DNA of 64,000 bases from DASQYE01 sp035537255 (lineage in GTDB: Bacteria; Acidobacteriota; Blastocatellia; Pyrinomonadales; Pyrinomonadaceae), in assembly GCA_035537255.1 (NCBI GenBank), contig DATLMN010000065.1:1-64000 (forward strand), given 5' to 3'. Every line of letters starts with the position of its first letter. The first letter of the stretch is position 1. The translations under genes were made by a program, and so were the position numbers. Shown here piece by piece: positions 55,401-63,114 of the stretch. The notes beneath the pieces were generated by a model. It did not search any database. It saw only the letters and a program-made list of their open reading frames with translations, and was not told where the DNA came from.

Positions 55401-55998
55401 TGCCGTCGTAGCGAACAATATTTTGTTCGACGGCGCGGCCGGAAAAGCGTATGTCGCCGAACGTGCCGGAACCTGTATTGACGGAGCCGGGCGCTTGCAG
55501 ATAGAGCTGCGAAAGCTGTCTGCCATTAAGCGGCAGACCCACGACCTCGCGCTCGCTGACGTTCGCGCCCATACGCGCCGAGCTGGTATCAATCAAGTCT
55601 TCCGACGCACCGGCGCTAACGTCAACAGAGGCGGCGACGCCTGTGGCCTGCAACGTGAGATCAAGATTTAGCTCCTGCCCGACAGACAACTGAACGTTAT
55701 TGATCGTCGCAGAAAGGTTCGTGCCGCTGACAGTGACCGTATAGGTCGATGCCTTGAGCGGAGAGACAATGTATGTTCCCGATTCAGACGAAACGGCAGT
55801 GCGCTCTTCGCCCGTGCGCTCATTCTTCACGGTAATGTCTGCGCCTTGCACGAGTCCGCCGTTGATGTCCTTGACCGTGCCGACGATGCGGCCTGTATCG
55901 GTCTGAGCGAAAACTATTGGGGCAATAAAAAATAGCGCCAGCAGCGCTATCAGAAAAGATCGGGGGCGAAGGGGGCGCTCCGCCTGTAGCTTAATCAT
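52405..55998 (-). CDS. Oar-like TonB-dependent receptor with carboxypeptidase-regulatory domain
   Basis: About 1197 aa from the ATG at 55998, chosen for AGGAG 6 nt upstream. Signal peptide about 1-32, CarboxypepD_reg domain (DTGRIVGTVKDINGGLVQG) from about 33, plug with VGLPLNGRQLSQLYLQAPG and GGQINVVTKSGGNEFHGS, then a long barrel ending AVRFNF (terminal Phe for BAM). It is of the large Oar type, with unknown substrate. It lies upstream of the phosphate operon on the same strand. I find no Pho box in front of it. Confidence 0.92.
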   Translation of the reverse strand: MIKLQAERPLRPRSFLIALLALFFIAPIVFAQTDTGRIVGTVKDINGGLVQGADITVKNERTGEERTAVSSESGTYIVSPLKASTYTVTVSGTNLSATINNVQLSVGQELNLDLTLQATGVAASVDVSAGASEDLIDTSSARMGANVSEREVVGLPLNGRQLSQLYLQAPGSVNTGSGTFGDIRFSGRAVEQNIVRYDGIEGSAVIDASPGNLNGEVPSPFRLQSSLENVQEFRVDSSNYPAEYGTGTGGQINVVTKSGGNEFHGSLFEYLRNDALDAANFFDNIIGKKSPLRLNQFGGSIGGPIIRDKAFFFFSYEGYRLRAGINSIETVPGQASRICAAPVGTGTIACNAAILPLISAFRDPAVSVLRVGPDLFDTVQLQSTTKVDENAVAFRFDNRFNQKHSFYFRLFRDQGRNDQPEGVTGRHINFVANPQNAVLAFQSILKPTVVNEFKVGFNEAYTRVNGVAPVVNGIDLSQLSINISGSVAGFALPGQGTNAGMASPGGLVRANSATNGRGQPYTPYSLSFIDNLNWTKGNHNYKFGGEVRLIRLYTDRQGGTTYTFSNINSFLLNQPQSIQYLGDVSAPSPFNNGATGQRKAEQEYYIAYAQDEWKIRQNLTLNYGLRYEYYTPLREARDLQILFDVDRGILRDPTEAAFKASKTNFGPRLALSWSPRPNSDGFFGGGRTVLRGGFGIFYGPGQTEDQIQPIESDRISSTLTSGPLLTFNPDQTAAINAIISNFVANPLNRSFQPRAYASEYTIPEKVYQYSFSIQQELPYKMVATIGYVGSQGRNLFLRSVTNQILPGQTTIVNGTQLPTGFGIINRTDAATGRVIAVNTVREFSLVSGTSSVNNPFAEVDYKTSGGSDSYNALQVQLARRFSTGLTLNAQYTFGRSIGNTAGSNEARTAANNARALDEFDYDRSYNNFDVRHTFNFSALYLLPVGSGKTLDMGGVLDKLLGNLEIGTIINARSGLPLEIGIVRPDLVMQCVTAGGCVVPTGAGGATTLLAQGFVAQLPGTINAANPLPPGFIAVVNTPGGGASRNVRRPDLIPGVDPYLNNDRSILNPAAFATPLPGTFGDLARNALRGPNFKQVDFILNKRIRLTESKNVELRAEFFNIFNFTNFDVPASRLNLALPTVSFNTATGLYSVGTGTQPGQPYTQSAAGGTFGLLRQTVERTVGLGTSRQIQFAVRFNF

Positions 55999-56429
55999 AG
56001 AAATCTCCTGTGGCCCATGCTTCATGTTGAAGGAAATGTGCATCGGCGGAAAAGAGAGTCCGCCGTCAGTTTGTTTATCAGAACAGGTTTCGCAGAGCTT
56101 TTTGTTTAGTCACAAGTGCGAACAAGGAATGTTGCTTCAAGGAAGACAGACTATGTGGGCCGAGTTAAAAGGGCGTGAATAGCGCCTTAAATTTTCGTAA
56201 ACTTTTGGCGGGGCGGGAGGCTTGGAACTATCAACGGCTGACATCACAAAGGCGCTTTCAGATTGCGCACACAATCTGAAAGCGCCTGGAAAAAAGCCTT
56301 TCGAGAGCACACAAGCGGGCTTTGCTACTCGCCTGCGCGCGGCTCTACTTCAGAGACAGATAGAGCAGTATCTCTGCCGTGCTAGACACGCGACTTGTGA
56401 GGCTCTTGATTAACCATCGGACGTAAGAC
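55999..56429. other. Upstream region of the TonB receptor with a perfect hairpin
   Basis: 431 nt without a gene. At 56250-56287 there is a perfect 16-bp stem (AGGCGCTTTCAGATTG and its complement) with a 6-nt loop. It could be a terminator for the minus-strand gene ending at 56430, though no strong T-run follows. The rest should hold the receptor promoter; I cannot place it. Confidence 0.5.
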
Positions 56430-56720
56430 TTAACAAGGAACCCAGCCATTACGACCAGGGTCTTGGCAGCAAATGTCAACGATTTCCGATGTCTGGTATT
56501 GCGAGCTTTGTCCGGTCAGAGTTCCCTGCCCATTACAGTTGACGTAACGACTGCCAATCACCTGTGTGTGGCTCGCGTCACTGTAATAGGTGATTTCATA
56601 CGAGTACCTGGGCTGAGGTGTAGAACTAACTTTACTCGACGGAAGGAAAGCACCCGTTAGCAACAGCGCCAGAAATGCTGCGAAAACAAACCGTCTCACT
56701 GCTCCAGAGAATAGTTTCAT
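56430..56720 (-). CDS. Small secreted DUF6289-like protein
   Basis: 96 aa. Signal peptide about 1-30 (FVFAAFLALLLTGAF). The mature part has the pattern ITYYSDASHTQVIGSRYVNC and several cysteines (CNGQG, DICCQD, a C-terminal Cys), resembling the DUF6289 family of small secreted proteins. GGAGGAG lies 4 nt before the ATG, so it is probably well translated. Function unknown. Confidence 0.65.
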   Translation of the reverse strand: MKLFSGAVRRFVFAAFLALLLTGAFLPSSKVSSTPQPRYSYEITYYSDASHTQVIGSRYVNCNGQGTLTGQSSQYQTSEIVDICCQDPGRNGWVPC

Positions 56721-57163
56721 GTCTCCTCCTAATTTTGTGATGGTGTGGTGAAGTTTATTGCGCCCCGAAAAGTCCAGATGTGTCCCTTCGCTAATAGGGC
56801 TTAGGGTAAGGCGACCAGCCGAAGCCGTATCATCGAGGGCTTTCAGCTCATCTTTACTTTATTATTAGGAGCGCAGTTCGTGGGGGAAGATTGAAAAACG
56901 TTTTTCCTGTCCAGTTGAGGTGAGCAACGTTTTTCGGGACTAATCTACTCTTCCGAACAAACAACGTCAAGAAAGTTCTTGATCGGGTAGCGGGTCAGTT
57001 TGAGATTGAATACACAGCCTGTTGAAACTCATCACCGCAAACACAAGAGGAAAGAGAAACCACTCGCCTGAATTTTATCAGGTCAATAAATCGAGAGGCC
57101 GGAGCGGAACACGTTTGGTTCTCACTCCGGCCTCTATTGTGTGCTGTTGCGGCTGTCAGATGT
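56721..57163. other. Intergenic region with hairpin and paired AACGTTTTTC motifs
   Basis: 443 nt. A hairpin at 57094-57135 (AGAGGCCGGAG and CTCCGGCCTCT) probably terminates the gene ending at 57164. Further in, AACGTTTTTC occurs twice (about 56897 and 56927), the first inside the palindrome GAAAAACGTTTTTC; a regulatory use is possible, and so is chance. Confidence 0.45.
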
Positions 57164-57706
57164 TTAGTAACCTCTGTAGCCTTCGGTGTAGCCGTTGATG
57201 AACGCCTGACGGAAGTACTGCTGATAGATATAGCGGTCGCCAAGACGAGAGCTATAGTCCTTAGAGGCTTCCCTATAGGTCTCCTCATCGTTGTAGTTGA
57301 AGCCTTCACCGCGCTCGCGGTCTCTGCGGCCTTCCTTGACGCCTTCATTAGCGCCGGCGTTGAGAGCGGTCTGGCGAAGCTGCAAAGAGCCTCCGTAGTT
57401 GCCATATCCATCATTGGAACGGCCGTTACCATAGTAACCACCATTGTTACCATAGTACCCGCCGTTGTTACCGTAGATACCGCCACTGCGCTGAGCACGA
57501 CGCTGCTCGCGTCTCTGTTGACGCTCTAACTCACGCTGACGACGACGCTGTTCGCGTTCATAGTCGCGCTGACGCCTGTATTGATCATTCTGCCCATAGG
57601 GCCACTGCGCCTGTGCGGTCACACTGGTTGTGATGAATGTGCCAAATAGAAGAGAGAATGCCAGTAATGCTCCCCCAACTCTGTTCCGAATCTGTCTGCT
57701 TTTCAT
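57164..57706 (-). CDS. Secreted protein with Tyr/Gly/Asn tandem repeats
   Basis: 180 aa. Signal peptide about 1-32. A highly basic Arg/Glu/Gln region (RREQRRAQR and similar, about 45-72) is followed by repeats of YGNNGGY (about 78-105) and a helical C-terminus (ALNAGANEGVKEGRRDRERG ... QAFINGYTEGYRGY). AAGGGGGG is upstream of the ATG. It looks like the small envelope proteins of Acidobacteriota that end in a YRGY-type tail. Function unknown. Confidence 0.7.
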   Translation of the reverse strand: MKSRQIRNRVGGALLAFSLLFGTFITTSVTAQAQWPYGQNDQYRRQRDYEREQRRRQRELERQQRREQRRAQRSGGIYGNNGGYYGNNGGYYGNGRSNDGYGNYGGSLQLRQTALNAGANEGVKEGRRDRERGEGFNYNDEETYREASKDYSSRLGDRYIYQQYFRQAFINGYTEGYRGY

Positions 57707-58522
57707 ATTCTAACCCCCCTTTGGTAAGTAACACTGGCAATCACCATGCCAGTAAAAACAACCGTCACCGACTAACAAGTTGCAGGTTGATTGCAATTCC
57801 GAGATTTACGGATTTACTTAAAAAATAGCCTGTGTTTTTGACTATTTACGTCATTGATTTACTGATCGTCTTCAACATATTTGGTTTTAGATCATATGTA
57901 TTACAAGAATCCTGGCATATCACCCAACACTTTCGCCGGTCGTTATATACTTTATAGTGCATACATCCGCTTAAATAGAAAAAAGGGCCGGCGACGCGCG
58001 TGCGCTGCCGGGTTGTTTTGTTGGCCCACCGAAGTTGAATTGAGAAAATAGATGCCGCAAGTAGTGAAAGCTACAGACCGCTGTCGTTTTATCTGTCAAC
58101 GGCGATTTGATTCTGATCACACAGCCCGCCGACTAGTCTATATCCCAGACTAGCCAGTAACGCTTTTTCCTGTTTTTATAAAGGTGTGTCTAGAGAGGGG
58201 CGCGCGCCGGACGCGCCGTTTTGAGTGTGTTAGTTCGGATGGCGTTCAGGCTCTGTTGGTGATTGGCCCAGGCGTTCGTAACTAATATTTAATCGGCCAT
58301 TAACCGTAAGTTTAGGGTGGGTGTTTATGATCTGGCCTGCACCCGCCCCTCACTTGTGTCTGGCTTGGGTTGTGCGAGGGCGCTTAAGTTCCTCGCACAA
58401 CCCCAACTCATCAAGAGCTTTTAAGCCTGCCTCTCGCGCTGGCAGAAAACTCTAACAATCGTCGAGCGTTCCGGCTTGAAGAGTCATTTGCCTTGGCGGC
58501 TCACTGTCACGCCGGCTGTAGC
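57707..58522. other. Long AT-rich intergenic region with two hairpins
   Basis: 816 nt with no gene. 57830-57970 is AT-rich. A hairpin-like GC-rich stretch lies near 57987-58015. A strong inverted repeat is at 58367-58403 (GGGTTGTGCGAGG with CCTCGCACAACCC, 13-bp stem, 11-nt loop). The latter may end transcription of the gene at 58523 (minus strand) or mark an unannotated RNA. Confidence 0.45.
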
Positions 58523-58810
58523 TTATGGTCTTCTGTTGCCGTTACCGTTACCGTTGCCCGCGCCCGTGCCACGTGCATTTGAATTCAAGTTGGATACACC
58601 GGCCGTGTTCGCATTACCGTTGTTGTTGACGACAGTCGCCACATTGGAATTGGGATTGACACGCGGACTGATGTTGGCGTTGGTCTCGACCACACCGTTT
58701 CTGGTGGCGTTGTTGCTAGCGCTGTTACTATTGTTACTATTGTCGCCGCCGCAGCCAGCCAAGAAGCTGGCGACGATGAGCGCGACCGGGAGAGCTAAGG
58801 TTCGTCGCAT
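58523..58810 (-). CDS. Small Asn-rich lipoprotein
   Basis: 95 aa. Lipobox SFLAGC ends the signal peptide. The rest is a low-complexity Asn/Gly/Ser/Val sequence (DNSNNSNSASNN, GNGNGNGN). AGGAGGAG precedes the ATG. Probably an outer-membrane-anchored disordered lipoprotein. Not a known family; it could be a spacer-like surface protein. Confidence 0.65.
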   Translation of the reverse strand: MRRTLALPVALIVASFLAGCGGDNSNNSNSASNNATRNGVVETNANISPRVNPNSNVATVVNNNGNANTAGVSNLNSNARGTGAGNGNGNGNRRP

Positions 58811-58996
58811 TGAACTCCTCCTGTGCTTGTATCTATGAAATTACATGGAGAGACCGGGCAGGCCCGACGCGCATTTCAAGCGCTGTGACCACCCGACTTG
58901 AGTCCCTCTTACAGGGAACGAAGGTTTCCGGCCACCTCAAGCCTGAAAGCAAGCGTGGCCGGAATCTTTCATCCCACTACTACGGGCAGCAAATTT

Positions 58997-59536
58997 TTAG
59001 CGGTAGACATGCTCGCCGCGATTGCTGCGCCAGTCATTCTCGAAATACTCGGCATCCTCGTCATTGCGCGCATTGATGCCCATCACGATGCCGCCACTCT
59101 TGATGCCTTCTTCGTAATCCTTGACACGCTCTTCCGGGATACCAGCGCCAACGAGAGCGCCGATGATACCGCCGGTCGCGCCGCCAGCGCCTGCACCCGC
59201 CAGAGCGGCCGCAATCGGGCCTGCGACGATCAATCCGAGACCGGGCAGAGCGACTGAAGTTCCGATGGCCGCGATGGCAGCCAGCGTTGCGCCGACAGTG
59301 CCGCCGATGGCCGCACCCGTGCCCGCACCTTCAAGGGCCTTGTTGCCAAGCTCTGTCTCTCTTCCGCCAACAAAATGTTTGTTGCGAGTCTCGTCCGACA
59401 TCAAAAGATTCACGTCATCCTGGCTGTAGCCACGACTGGTGAGCGAGCCATAAGCGCGCTCGGCGCTTTCTCTGTCTCTGAATAGTCCGGTCACCGTGCG
59501 TGAACGACCTGCTGAAGTACCTGTTGTTTCTGCCAT
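58997..59536 (-). CDS. YflT/general stress protein 17M-like protein
   Basis: 179 aa. N-terminal domain VTGLFRDRESAERAYGSL typical of the YflT/GSP17M heat-induced family, a Gly/Ala-rich hydrophobic middle (GAAIGGTVGATLAAIAAIG ... AALAGAGAGGATGG) that may enter the membrane, and a C-terminal EYFENDW helix. GGAGG precedes the ATG by about 8 nt. Induced by general stress in other bacteria; role uncertain. Confidence 0.8.
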   Translation of the reverse strand: MAETTGTSAGRSRTVTGLFRDRESAERAYGSLTSRGYSQDDVNLLMSDETRNKHFVGGRETELGNKALEGAGTGAAIGGTVGATLAAIAAIGTSVALPGLGLIVAGPIAAALAGAGAGGATGGIIGALVGAGIPEERVKDYEEGIKSGGIVMGINARNDEDAEYFENDWRSNRGEHVYR

Positions 59537-59843
59537 TTTCTAAACCTCCGAGTCTAATTGTAAGTTGGATCAACGGTGCGATATGCCCTATTGCATACCG
59601 CTCGCTCCGTATGCTTTCGCATTTCAAAACAAACCGCCGCCACGCATTTCGGCCTTTAAAAACCGCCGCGTGTACGATTTTCGTTCCAAACTAAAGCGGC
59701 TATACAGGGTAAAAGCAAAAGACAGGCCACAACCTCTGGATTTGGGGCAAGGAAGGATTTGAGCAGACAATAATTCGACGACGCTTTTTGTAAAGCAGAG
59801 CGCGAACATTATGGCTTGCGCGCTTAGGCTCAAAAGCTAAACC
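59537..59843. other. Intergenic region with nothing recognisable
   Basis: 307 nt between two minus-strand genes. It should contain the promoter of the YflT-like gene. I see no repeat, hairpin or small coding sequence. Confidence 0.45.
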
Positions 59844-60872
59844 TCAGCGCTCGATTTTCAGCGCGCTCAGATCAATCTGGTAGATGTCGCCCAGACCGTT
59901 GCGCGGCCCTCTGAGCCTGTTTGACAGCTCCGTGTAGGTCAGAGGTTTTGGCGGCGTTTCACTCGTCGCATCTCTGGTGCTCGTCCAGAAAAAGTATTTT
60001 CCGTCGGGCGAGATTTTCGGCGACAGTTCGTTACCGCTCGAATTGATTTGATCGCCCAGATTGACCGGCTCCGTCCAGACGCCTTTGCGGTTGTAGCTCA
60101 AATAAAGATCAAAGCCTCCGCGCGCATCTTTACGACCGCCGCACATAAAGATCAGAAAGCTCTCGTCAGGAGCGATCAAAGGCTCGAACTCGTTGAACTG
60201 TGTATTGAGTGTCGCGCCCAGGTTTTCCGCTGGCGCGTAACTGCCGTTGACGAGCCGAGAGCGATAGAGGTCCGTGCGACCTTTGCCGCCTTCACGATCC
60301 GAGCCGAAGTAGATCGTCCCGTTGGCCGCAATCGTCGGATACCACTCGTTGCCGGGGCTGTTGACGGGAGCGCCCAAGTTCACCGGCGCGCTCCATCCAC
60401 TCGCGGTCATCTCCATCATCCAGATGTCCAGATCATCTTTGGCTCGCGGGGCGGCAGCAGCCGTGCTGGCAAGCGGACGGTTCGAGATAAAGTAAAAGCG
60501 TTTTCCGTCCGGCGTGATAAAAGGGTCTGCGTCGGAGTATTGCCCGGAGAAGGGCGCGACCTCCGGCGTCGTCCAACGCCCATTCTTAAAATGCGAGACG
60601 ACGATGGTCCAGAAGCTGAAGTTTGGATTGTTCTTCAGAAAGTAGACGGTTCTGCCGTCAGGCGTAAAAGCCGGATGCGACTCGTAATCGCCCGTACACA
60701 GCGTGCCCTCCGCAAAAATTGCAGGCTCACTCATCGATTTGGCGGAAGCGTAAGGATGAGCTGATCGATCATCCATCCGGCTTGCGCTCACAGTCTTCTG
60801 CCAGTCAGGGCAGAGCGCGCTGAAGAAGAGCAGCGAGGCGACAACGATTATCGAATACGCATACCTGTTCAT
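59844..60872 (-). CDS. Exported PD40/WD40-like beta-propeller protein
   Basis: 342 aa. Hydrophobic signal (about 3-20). Five or six TolB-like PD40 units: FTPDGRTVYFLKN, ITPDGKRFYFISN, IAANGTIYFGSDR, IAPDESFLIFMCG and ISPDGKYFFWTST. A propeller of this kind often presents binding loops, as in TolB. No catalytic motif is seen. Function unknown. Confidence 0.8.
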   Translation of the reverse strand: MNRYAYSIIVVASLLFFSALCPDWQKTVSASRMDDRSAHPYASAKSMSEPAIFAEGTLCTGDYESHPAFTPDGRTVYFLKNNPNFSFWTIVVSHFKNGRWTTPEVAPFSGQYSDADPFITPDGKRFYFISNRPLASTAAAAPRAKDDLDIWMMEMTASGWSAPVNLGAPVNSPGNEWYPTIAANGTIYFGSDREGGKGRTDLYRSRLVNGSYAPAENLGATLNTQFNEFEPLIAPDESFLIFMCGGRKDARGGFDLYLSYNRKGVWTEPVNLGDQINSSGNELSPKISPDGKYFFWTSTRDATSETPPKPLTYTELSNRLRGPRNGLGDIYQIDLSALKIER

Positions 60873-60902
60873 GATTCAAGACACCTTTATCGTCATGTAT
60901 GG

Positions 60903-61391
60903 TCATGATCCGGGAGCGGGCTCTGATAAAGCCAGCTCGAAGCCGTACTCTATAGAGTTGTTGGCATCCTTCAGCTCGCGCTTGCCTGTTTGCAGAAAAC
61001 CCATATTCGTGTAGAGACGATGAGCATCAAGAAAGCGCGTGTCGCTCCAGAGAATCATCTGCCGCAGACCTGCGCGGCGCGTATGATCTATCGCCATCTG
61101 TACCAGCTGCCGCGCCCAGCCCTGCCGACGCAAGCTCCTGTGAACGTAGAGCGTCTTTAACTCGGCGGAGTCCGCGTGCAGCAGCACCGCGCCGCTCGCT
61201 TTAACGACGCCCTCATCTTCGACGACCCACAACTCGCCGCCGCTTTCGCGAAAGTACTTTGCAGGGTCTGTCAGATACGGCTCATCCCGTTCGACATCGA
61301 GCGTGCAATCATACTCGCCGTAGACCTCTGCGATCAGACGCTGGATGCCGTCGGTATCCTGCACTTGGGCAAGTCTGAGCCGTGGTGGCAT
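60903..61391 (-). CDS. GNAT family N-acetyltransferase
   Basis: About 162 aa from the ATG at 61391. GNAT fold: an acetyl-CoA loop RRQGWARQLVQMAIDHTRR (the R/Q-x-x-G-x-G/A pattern) at about residues 100-120, and a C-terminal ARG-like segment (DAHRLYTNMGFLQTG). It transfers acetyl to an amine; the substrate is unknown. Probably cytoplasmic. Confidence 0.87.
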   Translation of the reverse strand: MPPRLRLAQVQDTDGIQRLIAEVYGEYDCTLDVERDEPYLTDPAKYFRESGGELWVVEDEGVVKASGAVLLHADSAELKTLYVHRSLRRQGWARQLVQMAIDHTRRAGLRQMILWSDTRFLDAHRLYTNMGFLQTGKRELKDANNSIEYGFELALSEPAPGS

Positions 61392-61446
61392 AGATGAGAA
61401 TCTCTGCAAGGAAAGCTAAGCGCGCGCGAAATGCAAGCGCCTGTGG

Positions 61447-61890
61447 TCAGGCTAAAGCGCCGAGTTGTTTGAGCAGGAGCGCTCTGTCGAAATAAGCATT
61501 TTCACCCGCGAGCTTTCCCTCTTCATCGAAAGTGTAGACGGTGCAGACGGCGACCTTGAAAGAGCGCCCCGTCGCCTGATAACCCTGCCACGTGCCCGTG
61601 TGTCTGCCGCTAAGGGTCTGTTCGAGGATGATGGCGTCATCGGCGATGTGTCGTCGCCTTACGTCAATTCGCAGATCGGAAAAGCCGCCGTTATCGTTGA
61701 ACCCGAACTCTTCATGCAGAGAGCGAATGCCCTTGTGATTCTCGAACTTGTAGCCGTTGAGGATCATGATCGCTCCCCGTCCGAATGTCTCCATGATCGC
61801 TTCCAGCTCATGCGCATTCTCCGCGCGCAGATGTTCTTCCAGAAGCGCGACGCGCGTCCTCAACTGATCCTCAGACCATGCCTGCGACAT
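61447..61890 (-). CDS. SnoaL-like / ester-cyclase family NTF2-fold protein
   Basis: 147 aa from the ATG at 61890, chosen for GAGGAG 7 nt upstream; a longer form would add 18 basic residues. NTF2-like pattern HLRAENAHELEAIMETFG, a GRHTGTWQGYQATGRSFKV strand region, then VYTFDEEGKLAGENAYFD, typical of the SnoaL polyketide-cyclase-like group. The substrate is unknown. A second NTF2-fold gene is at 18063. Confidence 0.83.
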   Translation of the reverse strand: MSQAWSEDQLRTRVALLEEHLRAENAHELEAIMETFGRGAIMILNGYKFENHKGIRSLHEEFGFNDNGGFSDLRIDVRRRHIADDAIILEQTLSGRHTGTWQGYQATGRSFKVAVCTVYTFDEEGKLAGENAYFDRALLLKQLGALA

Positions 61891-62087
61891 CTTTAATCTC
61901 CTCGCAGCTATTCTCTCCTTGAGCCGCCGTTCAAGATAGCGCAAATTGGAAGTGTTCGGCTATTGACTTGACACGTGTTCGGGTGTAAAAGCCAATCAAG
62001 TTTTCTGACACCCTAGCCCATCCTCGTTCATAGATGTGCCAGCAAGACAATTATTCAAAGCATGCTAAAGACGAAAGGAAATACGAA

Positions 62088-62747
62088 ATGGCTATTCGTT
62101 TAGGCGACACCGCGCCGGATTTCACAGCACAAACCACAGAAGGCCCGCTCAAATTCCATGACTGGATAGGCGATAGTTGGGCCGTACTGTTTTCTCATCC
62201 CAAAGATTTTACTCCCGTCTGTACGACGGAGCTGGGCGAGTGCGCGCGCCTCAAGCCGGAATTCGACCGCCGCAACGTCAAAGTCATAGGGCTGAGCGTC
62301 GACCCGGCAGACTCGCACGAAAAATGGGCGGCCGATATTGAAGAGACTCAAGGGACGGCCCTGAACTTTCCGCTGATCGCAGATTCGGACCGCAAGGTCT
62401 CAGACCTCTATGACATGATTCATCCGAACGCGAGCGATACTTTTACCGTGCGCTCCGTCTATGTCATCGGGCCTGACAAAAAAGTGAAGCTGATGATCAC
62501 ATACCCTGCGAGCACGGGCCGCAACTTCGACGAAATCCTGCGCGTCATAGACTCTCTGCAACTGACGGCCAACTACAGCGTCGCGACACCCGTCAACTGG
62601 AAAGACGGGGACGACGTGATTATCGTCCCCTCGATGTCGGACGAGGACGCGAAGGCGAAATTCCCTGCGGGCTGGACAGCGCACAAGCCCTACCTGAGAG
62701 TCACGCCGCAGCCTAACAAAGCGGACGCAGCGAAAGGCGGCAAGTAA
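62088..62747 (+). CDS. 1-Cys peroxiredoxin (Prx6-type)
   Basis: 219 aa from the ATG at 62088, which has AAAGGA upstream; an in-frame ATG 54 nt earlier is unlikely. Peroxidatic Cys45 in DFTPVCTTELGE, characteristic of the Prx6/1-Cys subgroup. There is no resolving Cys in the usual place. The C-terminal extension ends in a Lys-rich tail. It reduces hydrogen peroxide and organic peroxides. Terminated by a clear hairpin at 62812-62852. Confidence 0.93.
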   Translation: MAIRLGDTAPDFTAQTTEGPLKFHDWIGDSWAVLFSHPKDFTPVCTTELGECARLKPEFDRRNVKVIGLSVDPADSHEKWAADIEETQGTALNFPLIADSDRKVSDLYDMIHPNASDTFTVRSVYVIGPDKKVKLMITYPASTGRNFDEILRVIDSLQLTANYSVATPVNWKDGDDVIIVPSMSDEDAKAKFPAGWTAHKPYLRVTPQPNKADAAKGGK

Positions 62748-62811
62748 GAAAGCCGCCCGCATTACGAAAGTAAAGTTAGACGCAAGACAAGATTGGTCAA
62801 ATGATAGACGG

Positions 62812-62852
62812 CCACTCGCGAGTTTCACGTAAAGCTCGCGAGTGGTTTTCTT
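62812..62852 (+). terminator. Rho-independent terminator of the peroxiredoxin gene
   Basis: Perfect 11-bp stem CCACTCGCGAG/CTCGCGAGTGG followed by TTTTCTTTT on the plus strand. Confidence 0.85.
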
Positions 62853-63114
62853 TTGAGAACTGAAAGGAGCAACAGAGTAACGGGACAGAGAGGGGTTGGC
62901 GGTGGGTAGTACGGGAAGCTACCCACCTGCTCTTTGCGGGAATCCCCTGTCTTGGGCGATTCTCAACGAGGTACTTTAAGACAAAGATCAAATCGACGGA
63001 TGTTTCCAGAAAACCGCCCTTCAAGCGCGGCCTCCCCGAGCGACTTTTCGGTGGCTTCGGTTTATAATTATCTTTTCCATAATTCAGCCATTAAAACCTT
63101 TAGAAGGAGTATTC
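62853..63114 (+). promoter_or_regulatory. Leader region of the aconitase-like gene with a stem-loop and a -10-like site
   Basis: A 9-bp hairpin GGTGGGTAG/CTACCCACC at 62901-62927, bounded by AGGGG and CCCCT that could pair outside it. TATAAT occurs at 63063-63068, but I see no good -35. Possibly a structured leader; no known riboswitch motif is recognised. Confidence 0.35.

Noticed and set aside
58476..58838. A Leu/Pro-rich plus-strand frame over the Asn-rich lipoprotein gene
   Set aside because: It is the antisense reading of Asn/Gly codons. The lipoprotein frame has a lipobox and a strong ribosome-binding site, so it is preferred.
62885..63090. Resemblance of the leader (GCGGGAATCCCCTG region) to part of 6S RNA
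   Set aside because: Only a short patch is similar. The required closing stem and central bubble cannot be drawn over about 180 nt.
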